This document shows, one piece after another, positions 34,501 to 43,640 of a stretch of 64,000 nucleotides of DNA. Where the stretch lies: positions 62,001 through 126,000 of the forward strand of contig CAMBXR010000003.1 of the NCBI GenBank assembly GCA_945871955.1, written 5' to 3'. The notes below the pieces were generated by a model. It was given only the letters and a program-made list of their open reading frames with translations. It had not been told where the DNA came from and ran no database searches. This DNA comes from an uncultured Clostridium sp. Lineage in GTDB: Bacteria > Bacillota > Clostridia > Peptostreptococcales > Peptostreptococcaceae. Positions within the stretch are counted from its first letter, which is position 1, and every line of letters begins with the position of its first letter. The translations under genes were made by a program, and so were the position numbers.

Positions 34501-34703
34501 TAGTAATAATATACGACTATTTATTTCTCGTCAACATTTTTTCAAAACTTTCATAATATTTTAATCTTCATTTATATTAAATAGTATAAAAACATGTGAA
34601 ACTCTACATTTATTTGATTTTAAGGTAATCAATATTAACTTATTTTAATAATATATATAAAGGGATTTTATATCCTAAATATTATTATGGAAGGTGAATA
34701 AAA

Positions 34704-35066
34704 ATGGGCAATATATATAAAGATGCTCATCAAATGGCGAAAAAAATCTGTGAAGAATATAATGATGTTGATTACAAAACTCAATTTAAATTATGTTTAT
34801 CTTACCTTTCCGATAAAGATGTAAATAAAAGAATACAAGAAATTTTAGCCGAAATTAAAGTTAATGAAGAAGAAGCTAGATTATTAGAAAATGTTGAATA
34901 CTATTATAAAAAATTTTTTAAAAGTAATGAAAATTTAAAATTTAGACTTTGGCAAAGACAAGATAAAAGAAGAGCCTACTTATCTGCATCTTATATAGAA
35001 AATAAACCTTATGTAGACTTAATTAATAAACAATTATGTGATAAAAATAAAATAGATAAATTCTAA
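34704..35066 (+). CDS. Hypothetical protein, 120 residues
   Basis: Starts at an ATG with GGAAGGTG upstream. The product is helical and very basic: YKDAHQMAKKICEEYNDVDYKTQFKLCLSYL, then a Glu/Lys-rich helix and FRLWQRQDKRRAY. No signal peptide, Cys cluster or membrane segment. It resembles small Clostridia proteins of unknown role. Located alone between the leu T-box and hom, convergent with hom. Confidence 0.6.
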   Translation: MGNIYKDAHQMAKKICEEYNDVDYKTQFKLCLSYLSDKDVNKRIQEILAEIKVNEEEARLLENVEYYYKKFFKSNENLKFRLWQRQDKRRAYLSASYIENKPYVDLINKQLCDKNKIDKF

Positions 35067-35097
35067 AAAACACCTGGTACTTCACCAGGTGCTTTTT
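35065..35097. terminator. Bidirectional terminator between the 120-residue gene and hom
   Basis: CACCTGGT and ACCAGGTG with a 5-nt loop, A- and T-tracts on both sides. Confidence 0.85.
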
Positions 35098-35098
35098 A

Positions 35099-36304
35099 TT
35101 AACTAATTTTTAATAATTTTCTACTTTCTTTGCAATATCCTTTATCTTTAATTAAACATAAAATATTATTAATTTCATATTCAGAACTTGCATAAACCAT
35201 TATGGCAAGTTCATCATTATCTTCAATAATTTCATAATCATCAACACAATCTTTTATAAGTTCTATTATTTCCTCTTTTTGTGGTGATTTAAATCTAAGT
35301 AAAACCTGACAATTGTTACTTATAACTTTTTCAACTTCAATTTTATCTTGTATAAATGAATCTATATTTGAAATTCTTTTATCATATATATCAATTAAAT
35401 CTGAGTATACTGCACTTCCTGTAGGCTCTTTTCCAGCACCCTTACCGACAAAAGATACTTCTCCCACAGAATCTCCATTAAATACAACTATATTGTATTC
35501 ATTATCTATCTTTGATAATATACTATCATTATCTACAAGAACTGGTCTAACAAAACCACTAACTTTTTCTTTATCTTTCTTACTTTGACCAACTAACTTA
35601 ATTTTACATCCCATTTTCTTAGCATAATCAATATCTTTCATATCAATTTTTGATATTCCTTCTAAATAAAAATCTTTCCAATAAACTCTTCTATGATAAG
35701 CTAATGTAGATAAAATAGATAATTTTCTAGCTGCATCATAACCTTCTACATCAGCTTCTGGATTTGCTTCTGCAAAACCTAATTCTTGAGCTTCTTTTAA
35801 AACTTCCTCATAAGATAATCCTTCATTATACATTTTACTCAAAATAAAATTTGTAGTTCCATTTAATATTGCATACATACTTTCTATATCATTACCCTCT
35901 AAAGATTCTATTAAAGGCTTTAGTACAGGTATTCCGCCACCTACTGATGCTTCAAATCTCAAACTCACATTATTTTCTTTTGCTATTTTAACTAATTTAT
36001 CCCCATATTCAGCTAACATATCTTTATTGGCAGTAACTACATTAATCTTATTTTCTAATGCTCTTTTTATATATTCATAAGATGGATGTAATCCTCCCAT
36101 TAATTCCACTAAAATATCAATATCATGATTAAATATATCTTCAATATTTTCAGTTATTATTTGAGCATATTTAGAAGATTTATATTTTTCTTTATCTCTA
36201 ACTAATATGCCCTTAATTTCTATATTTCTTTTATTTTTATTTCCCTCAATCATTTGTACAAGTCCTTTACCAACTGTACCATACCCAAGTATACCTATTT
36301 TCAT
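35099..36304 (-). CDS. hom: Homoserine dehydrogenase
   Basis: Reduces aspartate semialdehyde to homoserine for threonine and methionine. 401 residues. The Rossmann start MKIGILGYGTVGKGLVQM, the ANKDMLAEYG and VGGGIPVLKPLIESL segments and the catalytic block GFAEANPEADVEGYDAARKL are present. The C-terminal 70 residues look like an ACT domain, so feedback by Thr is likely. AAAGGAGG precedes the ATG. Monocistronic, behind two tandem T-boxes. Confidence 0.94.
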   Translation of the reverse strand: MKIGILGYGTVGKGLVQMIEGNKNKRNIEIKGILVRDKEKYKSSKYAQIITENIEDIFNHDIDILVELMGGLHPSYEYIKRALENKINVVTANKDMLAEYGDKLVKIAKENNVSLRFEASVGGGIPVLKPLIESLEGNDIESMYAILNGTTNFILSKMYNEGLSYEEVLKEAQELGFAEANPEADVEGYDAARKLSILSTLAYHRRVYWKDFYLEGISKIDMKDIDYAKKMGCKIKLVGQSKKDKEKVSGFVRPVLVDNDSILSKIDNEYNIVVFNGDSVGEVSFVGKGAGKEPTGSAVYSDLIDIYDKRISNIDSFIQDKIEVEKVISNNCQVLLRFKSPQKEEIIELIKDCVDDYEIIEDNDELAIMVYASSEYEINNILCLIKDKGYCKESRKLLKIS

Positions 36305-36351
36305 ATTAATTTACCTCCTTTTTATACATCTTTATACATAAAAAATTCAAA

Positions 36352-36595
36352 AAAGGCTCATCCCTGATAAAGGGACGAGTCTATCGCGGTTCCACCCAAT
36401 TTAGTTTTATATATTATAAAACTCACTTTAAACTTTAACGCAGCTTACGGTTAATCTTACTAAAATCAAAATTGATAACTTCAGATCACAGCTCCTAGGT
36501 AGTTTTCAATCCCTCTAATTTGAAAAGCCTTTCAGCTACAAGCTTTTCTCTCTGGTAATCGAATTAGATTTACTCTTCCTATTCATCGCTTTTAA
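36352..36595 (-). ncRNA. T-box leader, hom-proximal copy, Thr specifier
   Basis: Complete T-box: Stem I, specifier ACT (Thr; 36501-36503) followed by A, the T-box GTGGAACCGCG (36386-36397) and its terminator (GACTCGTCCC...GGGATGAGCC, 36352-36382). The part at 36433-36594 is almost identical to the distal copy. Confidence 0.9.
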
Positions 36596-36615
36596 ATATT
36601 AAGTTTTTAGATAAA

Positions 36616-36860
36616 ATAAAAAAACTCGTCCTTAGTAATAAGGACGAGATATATTCCCGCGGTTCCACCTAAATTGATTTAAAAATCCACTTAATGCTTT
36701 AACGCAGCTTACGGTTAATCTTACTAAAATCGAAATTGATAACTTCAGATTACAGCTCCTAGGTAGTTTTCAATCCCTCTAATTTGAAAAGCCTTTCAGC
36801 TACAAGCTTTTCTCTCTGGTAATCGAATTAGATTTACTCTTCCTATTCATCGCTTTTATT
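36616..36860 (-). ncRNA. T-box leader, hom-distal copy, Thr specifier
   Basis: A second full T-box with the same ACT specifier (36764-36766), T-box GTGGAACCGCG at 36658-36668, and its own terminator (CTCGTCCTTA/TAAGGACGAG, 36616-36648). The 162-nt block 36697-36858 differs from the proximal copy at only two positions by my alignment; only the terminator regions diverge. Confidence 0.9.
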
Positions 36861-36980
36861 CTATTACTTATTTATATTAAAATAATATTAAGTCAAATAT
36901 TATTAATTGTCAAGATAAATTTTATTTTTTATCTATATTATCTATATAGTATATAAAATTTATTAAAAAATGTTACAAAT

Positions 36981-37823
36981 CTATCTAATCTTTCTTTTAT
37001 ATAACCTGGCATTAATTTCACATCCTATTAATATAGTCCAACTACTTATATATACCCAAGTCATCAAAACTATTATTCCACCTAAGCTTCCATAAATTAT
37101 ATCGTATTTAGCAAAATTATTTGCATAGTATGAATAAAAAAATGTTGCTAATAGCCAACAAAGAGTTGAAACAATAGCTCCAGGTACAACTTGTTTAAAA
37201 GTTAATTTTTTATTTGGAGTAAATCTATATAAATTCATAAGTATTATAATTACAGTTATTATTCCAATTATATATCTACACAAGTTCCAAATATACATAA
37301 AATATTGATCTAATCCAATTAATTTAAATAAAAATGCCCCTAAACTTTCACCAAATATAAGGAAAATCATAGATGTAAAAATTAATACTATAAGCATTAC
37401 AACAAATACTAATGATATAAATAAAACTTCAAAGTAAGGTCTTGTTTCTCTAATATTATAAGATTTATTCATTCCTCTAATTAAAGATTGCACTGCCCTT
37501 GACATAGTATACATTGCTAAAATAAAACTTAGTATCAAGAAACTAAAACTTCTATTTTCTATAGCTGAGCTCACTAAAGATGTGATTATATTAAAAACAC
37601 TATCTGGTATTATTTTTTTTAATAAAAGTATATATTTACTAAGTTTGATTATGGGAGCATAAACTACTAAACTTATGGTAAATATTAAAAATGGAAATAT
37701 AGATAATAATAAATAAAAAGATATTTCTGCTGCCTTTGAGTTTATTTCTTTATAATTTGAATACTCAAGGAAAAATCTTATCTTATTGCTGTATTTTTTT
37801 AATTCACCAAAATTTTTTTTCAT
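36981..37823 (-). CDS. YihY/BrkB family membrane protein
   Basis: 280 residues with six membrane segments. The family marker NSKAAEISFYLLLSIFPFLIF sits near residue 28, and the conserved late segment YGSLGGIIVLMTWVYISSWTILIGCEINARL near 240. It is often called virulence factor BrkB or, wrongly, RNase BN; the true function is unknown, perhaps transport. I chose the second ATG (37823) for spacing to GGGAGG. Monocistronic. Confidence 0.88.
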   Translation of the reverse strand: MKKNFGELKKYSNKIRFFLEYSNYKEINSKAAEISFYLLLSIFPFLIFTISLVVYAPIIKLSKYILLLKKIIPDSVFNIITSLVSSAIENRSFSFLILSFILAMYTMSRAVQSLIRGMNKSYNIRETRPYFEVLFISLVFVVMLIVLIFTSMIFLIFGESLGAFLFKLIGLDQYFMYIWNLCRYIIGIITVIIILMNLYRFTPNKKLTFKQVVPGAIVSTLCWLLATFFYSYYANNFAKYDIIYGSLGGIIVLMTWVYISSWTILIGCEINARLYKRKIR

Positions 37824-38000
37824 CATTTACCTCCCATCAAATACATTTTTCTAATTATAATGTTTATTCACTATTAATAGTAATTCAAATTATTTTTACT
37901 GTATATTAACAATTATTTAAATGCAAAAAAATATATGATTTAAACTTGATTTTTTATATTAAATTTATGGCTCTAATTGCTAATAAAAACAATTAAAAAA

Positions 38001-38024
38001 GTACTACCTATATTTAGGTAGTAC
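38001..38024 (-). terminator. Terminator of the phospho-sugar mutase gene
   Basis: GTACTACCTA and TAGGTAGTAC, a perfect 10-bp stem followed on the minus strand by six T residues. Confidence 0.85.
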
Positions 38025-38045
38025 CCTCTTTATATATTAAGATTA

Positions 38046-39764
38046 TTAGCATTGCATAGTTAATTGCATTAATTTATTTAATACTTCATTTATACTATTT
38101 TTTATTCCAGCCACTTTTTCATCACACTCAGCTTCTGCTTTTCCTTTTACAGCTATATAGAATTTAAGTTTTGGCTCAGTTCCTGATGGTCTAATAGCCA
38201 CCCAAGATTCATCTTCTAAGAAGTATTTTAATACGTTTGCTTTTGGTAATCCATCTATACCATTTGCAAAGTCTTTAACTTCCACTACTTTTTTATTATT
38301 GAAGCTTTCTACATCATTATTTCTATAGTAAGAGATTATTTCTGCTATTTTTTCTAATCCTTCTTTACCTGCTAAAGTTAAAGACATAGTTTCTTCTTTG
38401 AAGTATCCATATTTTTTATATAATTCTTGTAATCCTTCATATAAACTCATACCTTTTGAATAATAGTATGCAGCCATTTCAGCTATTAATAAAGATGCCA
38501 CAACACCGTCTTTATCTCTAGCATGAGTTCCTACTAAATATCCATAACTTTCTTCATATCCAAATAAATAAGTTTTTTCATTGTTATTATCTTCAAATGA
38601 TTTTATTTTTTCACCTATGAATTTGAATCCTGTAAGTACGTTCATAACTTCTAAATTATTAGCTTTTGCTATATCTGCTCCAAATTCAGAAGTAACTATA
38701 GTTTTTATTAAAACACCATTGTCTTTTAATTTATTTTCAGCTTTTTGTGATTCTATTATATAGTTAGTTAACATTCCACCTATTTGGTTTCCTGTAAGCA
38801 TTGCATATTCTCCACTAGTAGTTCTAACTGCAACACCAACTCTATCACAGTCTGGATCTGTTGCCATAACTAAATCAGCACCTTGTTCTTTAGCTAACTC
38901 TATCCCTCTAGTTAAAGCTTTTTTATCTTCTGGATTTGGATATTCTATTCCAGCAAAGTTGCTATCTGGCATTTCTTCTTCTTTTACTACAAGAACATTT
39001 TCAAATCCAGCTTCTTTTAATGCTCTTCTAACTGGCACATTTCCAGTTCCGCAAAGAGGTGTATAAACTATTTTAAAGTCTTTTCCCACTTTTTCAACTA
39101 ACTCTTTTCTTATAACTTGAGTTTTAACAGCTTCTATAAACGCTGTATCTTGCTTATCACCAAGTAAAACTACTAAATCTTTATTTTCTTCACTTAAAGT
39201 AGGTATTGTTGAATAATCTTCTATAGCATTTATTTCTTCTGTTATAGCATTAGCTATTTCAGGCATAACTTGCGCCCCATCTTCCCAGTATACTTTATAT
39301 CCATTGTATTCTGGTGGATTGTGGCTAGCAGTTATTACTATACCTGCTATTGTGTTTAAGTTTCTAACAGCAAAAGATAATTCTGGTGTAGTTCTTAAAC
39401 TATCAAATATGTAAGCTTTTATTCCACAAGCAGCTAGTGTATTAGCTGATTCTATACAGAATTCTCTAGACATAAATCTATTGTCGTGAGCTATTACAAC
39501 TCCTCTAGCTTGTTCTTCTTTAGTTGTATTTTTTAATATATAGTTAGCAAGTCCAAAAGTTGCTCTTCTAACTGTATATATATTTATTCTGTTTGTTCCA
39601 GCCGCTATTACCCCTCTAAGCCCTGCTGTTCCAAATTCTAAGTTTTTATAGAATCTGTCTTCTATTTCTTTTTCATTTCCTTCTAGGTTTCTTAGTTCTT
39701 CCCTTGTTTTTTCATCAAAGTATTCATTCTCTACCCAAGTATTATATTTTCCCCTATATGACAT
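38046..39764 (-). CDS. Phospho-sugar mutase (phosphoglucomutase/phosphomannomutase)
   Basis: Interconverts hexose 1- and 6-phosphates. Start taken at the ATG at 39764, behind AAAAGGAG. 572 residues. The alpha-D-phosphohexomutase motifs are in order: FGTAGLRG near residue 41, the catalytic serine loop TASHNPPEYNGYKVYW near 143, the metal loop ATDPDCDRVG near 300, GYEESYGY near 405 and the phosphate-binding RPSGTEPKLKFY near 525. The length fits the PgcA type for UDP-glucose supply. Monocistronic. Confidence 0.92.
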   Translation of the reverse strand: MSYRGKYNTWVENEYFDEKTREELRNLEGNEKEIEDRFYKNLEFGTAGLRGVIAAGTNRINIYTVRRATFGLANYILKNTTKEEQARGVVIAHDNRFMSREFCIESANTLAACGIKAYIFDSLRTTPELSFAVRNLNTIAGIVITASHNPPEYNGYKVYWEDGAQVMPEIANAITEEINAIEDYSTIPTLSEENKDLVVLLGDKQDTAFIEAVKTQVIRKELVEKVGKDFKIVYTPLCGTGNVPVRRALKEAGFENVLVVKEEEMPDSNFAGIEYPNPEDKKALTRGIELAKEQGADLVMATDPDCDRVGVAVRTTSGEYAMLTGNQIGGMLTNYIIESQKAENKLKDNGVLIKTIVTSEFGADIAKANNLEVMNVLTGFKFIGEKIKSFEDNNNEKTYLFGYEESYGYLVGTHARDKDGVVASLLIAEMAAYYYSKGMSLYEGLQELYKKYGYFKEETMSLTLAGKEGLEKIAEIISYYRNNDVESFNNKKVVEVKDFANGIDGLPKANVLKYFLEDESWVAIRPSGTEPKLKFYIAVKGKAEAECDEKVAGIKNSINEVLNKLMQLTMQC

Positions 39765-39889
39765 ATATAATGCTCCTTTTCCTATTTTTGTATTTTTATA
39801 TAAATTATGCATAAGTATATTTTATCCTTATTTTACAATTTAGTAAATATTTATATATAATTTCTTATAGAAAATACATTTCTACTTTC

Positions 39890-40846
39890 CTACATAGGAC
39901 ATAATTTTTTATTTTCTATTTTTTCTACTATCCATTCCATTATATCTTGCTTTACTTCTTCTTTATTTATTTCATTTAAAATTTCATGCCTACCATCTTT
40001 ATATAAGATACATTTTACATCTTCTATTCCTGATTTTTCATATCTTGATTTAAGATTTAAAGTACCTTTACCATCATTTCCTATAGGATCCTTATCTCCT
40101 GAAATAATTAATATGGATAAGTCTTTTCTTACTTTTCCAATGTTTTCTCTTTTTTCAATAAATTTAAGACCTTGAATAAAATCTTCAAAGAAACCACATG
40201 TTGATACAAAACCGCACATAGGGTCATTTATATATTTATCTACTTCTTTTTCATCTCTACATAACCAGTCAAAATTAGTTCTAATTGGTTTAAAGTTTTT
40301 ATTGTTATTTCCAAAGAATAAATAGTTTATAAACTCACTACGATATTTTCTTCCTTTTATTTTTGTAGCAGTTCTTATTACAACATCAGCTAACCCTAAA
40401 ATTGGTCCAAAATTCCCATTAGAACCACAAAGTATTAAAGCATCTATTTCATCACCATATTTAATTGCATAATTTTGAGAAGCAAAAGATCCCATACTAT
40501 GACCAAATAATATTATTGGTAAATCTTTATTTTCCTCTTTAATTATTTCACTTAATCTGTGCATATCTTCTACTAAATAATCAAATCCATTTTCATTTGC
40601 TAAATAACCTGCATTTTCTAAACTTTTTGCAGTTTTACCATGACCTCTATGATCATTAACATATACATTATATCCATGATCTGTTAGAAACTTAGCAAAA
40701 TCTTCATATCTTTTACCATGCTCCGTCATACCATGAGATATTTGTACCACACCTTTTACTTCTATATTTTCATCACATTCAAATCTATATGTAAATATTT
40801 GTTTATCATCCATATGAGAATTAAAATAAAATTCACTACACTTCAT
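39890..40846 (-). CDS. Alpha/beta hydrolase, monoglyceride lipase/lysophospholipase-like
   Basis: 318 residues. VVQISHGMTEHGKRYEDFAKFL near residue 33 and VYVNDHRGHGKTAKS mark the lysophospholipase L2/monoacylglycerol lipase group. The nucleophile elbow is GHSMGSF (Ser near 120), the acid is in ISGDKDPIG and the base in DGRHEILNE. No signal peptide, so likely intracellular. AAAGGAT precedes the ATG. Confidence 0.88.
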   Translation of the reverse strand: MKCSEFYFNSHMDDKQIFTYRFECDENIEVKGVVQISHGMTEHGKRYEDFAKFLTDHGYNVYVNDHRGHGKTAKSLENAGYLANENGFDYLVEDMHRLSEIIKEENKDLPIILFGHSMGSFASQNYAIKYGDEIDALILCGSNGNFGPILGLADVVIRTATKIKGRKYRSEFINYLFFGNNNKNFKPIRTNFDWLCRDEKEVDKYINDPMCGFVSTCGFFEDFIQGLKFIEKRENIGKVRKDLSILIISGDKDPIGNDGKGTLNLKSRYEKSGIEDVKCILYKDGRHEILNEINKEEVKQDIMEWIVEKIENKKLCPM

Positions 40847-40929
40847 AATTGTAATCCTTTCAATTTTTCTTATTTAATTAAGTATAACAAATTTATAACT
40901 ATTTTGTATTTATGTACAAAAAAATAGCA

Positions 40930-41240
40930 CGATAACTTTCGTGCCAGGGTGGGTTAAATTACTTAAGCTAATTTTTTAATTGAAATTCAATTTCTATCTA
41001 AATAGTATCTTAAGTTTTTTTATAAATCAATTATATTTTTATAATACTAATTCCACCTAGGAATTAGTATTATAAAAAGAGTTATGTAAAACCCCCATTT
41101 CTACATAACTCTTTTTATAAAATAAATTCCGTTCTCATTATTCCCCTCAAAAGTTCTCTTAATTTAATTAAATACAAACTTTTATTTTAAATACCCCTTG
41201 TTTTAATTTGTAATAAAAACCCCTATATTTTTATTACAAA
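40930..41240. other. Hairpin-rich intergenic region with C-run loops
   Basis: A 480-bp gene-free region holding four hairpins: GCACGA/TCGTGC (40928-40945); ATAATACTAATTCC/GGAATTAGTATTAT (41041-41073); AAAAAGAGTTATGTA/TACATAACTCTTTTT with loop AAACCCCCATTTC (41074-41116); and TTTGTAATAAAAA/TTTTTATTACAAA with loop CCCCTATA (41207-41240). Free CCCC runs lie between them (41138, 41194). On the plus strand these C-loops resemble sRNA seeds. The stem at 41074 has T-tracts on both strands, so it may also be a bidirectional terminator. Confidence 0.45.
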
Positions 41241-41336
41241 TACGGCTACATTACTAGTATAAAACATTTTCCTAGTAAATACCAATATTTAAATTTTCAT
41301 TTATATATTTTTTTATTTTTTCATATAGACTTGTTG

Positions 41337-41519
41337 CTATCCATTCAATTTATTTTTAACTATATCTTCTACATAAGATTTACATCTTCCACAACCTTTA
41401 GTAGCTTTAGTCTCTTCTACAACTTTTTCAAAGCTATCCGCTCCATTTTTTATACTCTCTTCAATTTTTTCAAAAGATACTTGTCTACAATTACATACAC
41501 TTTTATTAAATCTCTCCAT
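41337..41519 (-). CDS. BFD-like [2Fe-2S] ferredoxin
   Basis: 60 residues. The four cysteines follow the bacterioferritin-associated ferredoxin layout: CNC at residues 9-11 (VCNCRQVSFEKI) and CGRC at 43-46 (TKGCGRCKSYVEDI). It binds a [2Fe-2S] cluster and may serve in iron release, nitrite reductase or regulator contexts. No bacterioferritin gene is nearby. AGGAGGAT precedes the ATG. Confidence 0.88.
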   Translation of the reverse strand: MERFNKSVCNCRQVSFEKIEESIKNGADSFEKVVEETKATKGCGRCKSYVEDIVKNKLNG

Positions 41520-41706
41520 TTTATCCTCCTGTGATGATAATTTTACTTATCAGTTATGATTTACTATGTTTATTCCCTTTTATATCTAACTGTAAACAAA
41601 AATTTATTTTAATTTGTAGAATAATTTAAATTATAGAACTATAATATATTGAACTAATTAATTTATTGCTTCTACTTAATAATAATTCATATTGAAAGGG
41701 GAAATT

Positions 41707-42816
41707 ATGAATAAATCAAAAGTGTACTATACAAACCTAAGAACAGATTATAAAAATAATCTACTAGACAAACTAAAAAATTTAGTCATAAAAGCAGGCA
41801 TAAATGATATTAACTTTAAAGACAAATATACAGCTATCAAAATACATTTTGGAGAACCTGGTAATTTGGCTTATTTAAGACCTAATTATTCTAAAGTAAT
41901 AGTTGACTTAATAAAATCACAAGGTGGAAAGGTGTTTTTAACTGATTGTAATACTCTTTATGTTGGAGGAAGAAAAAATGCCCTTGATCACTTAGATTCT
42001 GCTTATACTAATGGCTATAATCCTTTTACCACAGGATGTCATATAATAATTGCCGATGGAATCAAAGGAACTGACGAGGTTTACGTTCCTGTAGATGGTG
42101 GAGAATATGTTAAAGAAGCTAAAATAGGACAAGCTATAATGGATGCTGATATATTTATTTCAATGAGCCATTTTAAAGGTCACGAATCTACTGGCTTTGG
42201 TGGTGCCCTTAAAAACATAGGTATGGGATGTGGTTCTAGAGCTGGAAAAATGGAAATGCATAATAGTGGTAAACCTTTTGTAAATGAAAATAAATGTGTA
42301 GGTTGTCGTTCATGTGCCAAAAACTGCGCCCACGATGCAATTTCCTTTGAAAAAAATAAAAAAGCTTTTATAGACCACAATAAATGTGTAGGATGTGGAA
42401 GATGTATAGGTTCATGTAATTTAGATGCTATTAAATCACCTTCTGATGAATCTAATGATATATTAAATAAAAAAATAGCCGAATATTCTAAGGCAGTACT
42501 ACAAGGAAGACCTAATTTTCATATTAATTTCGTAATAGATGTTTCTCCAAACTGTGATTGTCATAGAGAAAATGATTTAGCAATTATTCCAGATGTAGGT
42601 ATATTTGCTTCTTTTGACCCTGTTGCTCTTGATATGGCTTGTGTAGATGCTTGTAATAAACAAAGTGTCATACATGGAAGTTACTTAGATGAAAAAGATC
42701 CTATAAGCCACGATCATTTTATAAATACTCATCCTGAAACAAATTGGGAAGTTTGTATAGATCATAGCGTTAAGATAGGCATAGGTAATAAGGAATACGA
42801 ATTGATCGAAGTTTAA
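41707..42816 (+). CDS. DUF362 protein with two [4Fe-4S] ferredoxin motifs
   Basis: Start at the ATG at 41707, behind AAAGGGG. 369 residues: an N-terminal DUF362 domain (KDKYTAIKIHFGEPGN, MSHFKGHESTGFGGALKNIGMGCG) interrupted near residues 190-245 by two 4Fe-4S motifs, CVGCRSCAKNC and CVGCGRCIGSC, and completed by DPVALDMACVDAC. DUF362 proteins are cytosolic iron-sulfur proteins of unknown reaction common in strict anaerobes. Single gene with a terminator at 42823. Confidence 0.9.
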   Translation: MNKSKVYYTNLRTDYKNNLLDKLKNLVIKAGINDINFKDKYTAIKIHFGEPGNLAYLRPNYSKVIVDLIKSQGGKVFLTDCNTLYVGGRKNALDHLDSAYTNGYNPFTTGCHIIIADGIKGTDEVYVPVDGGEYVKEAKIGQAIMDADIFISMSHFKGHESTGFGGALKNIGMGCGSRAGKMEMHNSGKPFVNENKCVGCRSCAKNCAHDAISFEKNKKAFIDHNKCVGCGRCIGSCNLDAIKSPSDESNDILNKKIAEYSKAVLQGRPNFHINFVIDVSPNCDCHRENDLAIIPDVGIFASFDPVALDMACVDACNKQSVIHGSYLDEKDPISHDHFINTHPETNWEVCIDHSVKIGIGNKEYELIEV

Positions 42817-42822
42817 AATAAT

Positions 42823-42861
42823 AGACTATAAAGCATAAATATTGGCTTTATAGTCTTTTTT
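42823..42861. terminator. Terminator between DUF362 and metallopeptidase genes
   Basis: AGACTATAAAGC and GCTTTATAGTCT, a 12-bp stem followed by six T residues on the plus strand; convergent genes. Confidence 0.85.
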
Positions 42862-42863
42862 AA

Positions 42864-43640
42864 TTATAAAGATAATTTATATGAATTTTCTTTTAGCCAT
42901 TTTTCTTCTTGTTTAAAATTAGGCAGTATTTTCTTTATTAAGTTATAAAAATCCTGTGAGTGATTCATATGCACTAAATGACAAAACTCATGAACTAATA
43001 TATAATCTATGACATGTATTGGAGCCATTGATATTCTTGAATTTATATAAATATTCTTTTGAGAAGTACAACTTCCCCATCTTTTCTTTTGCTCTTTAAT
43101 TTTAATTATATTTGGAGATAAATTATTTATGATTTCACTTTCTTTTTTTAATACTTCTAATCTGTCTATTACTATTTTTTCACTCTCTATTTTATACCAT
43201 TTTTTCAGTTCATTTTTAATAAATTCTTTTTCATTATTATTTGTATTTATTATTAAATTATCTTGTTTTATTGAAATATGAGCATATTTTTTCTTATTGT
43301 CCTTATTTTTATCTTCTATAATATTTAATTTGTATTCTTTTCCCAAATAATAAAATATTTCTCCATTTATATATTTTCTTTCTTTAAAACTATCATCCAT
43401 ATATTCAAATTTATCTAAGGTCTTCATTATCCAAGATGATTTATTTATAAGTATTTTTTTCAGATATGAGTTAGACATATTTTTAGATCCAATTATTTCA
43501 ATTGTATTTTTAGGAATTATTCTAATGGAAATAGTTTTTCTTTTTCTATATATTACTTTTACATTTATTTTATTTTCTTTATATAAAAAACTCAAATTAT
43601 TAGTATTATTTTCTAAAATAACTTCATAATCTTTATTCAT
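42864..43640 (-). CDS. YgjP/M48-like zinc metallopeptidase
   Basis: 258 residues from the ATG at 43640 (GGGTGAT upstream). The C-terminal half is the YgjP-type domain: KKRWGSCTSQKNIYINSRISMAP, then the zinc motif VHEFCHLVHMNHSQDFY and a third ligand region at KQEEKWLKEN. The family is predicted to be proteolytic; no target is known. Its start overlaps the end of the GTPase gene by 8 nt, so translation is coupled. Confidence 0.85.
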   Translation of the reverse strand: MNKDYEVILENNTNNLSFLYKENKINVKVIYRKRKTISIRIIPKNTIEIIGSKNMSNSYLKKILINKSSWIMKTLDKFEYMDDSFKERKYINGEIFYYLGKEYKLNIIEDKNKDNKKKYAHISIKQDNLIINTNNNEKEFIKNELKKWYKIESEKIVIDRLEVLKKESEIINNLSPNIIKIKEQKKRWGSCTSQKNIYINSRISMAPIHVIDYILVHEFCHLVHMNHSQDFYNLIKKILPNFKQEEKWLKENSYKLSL

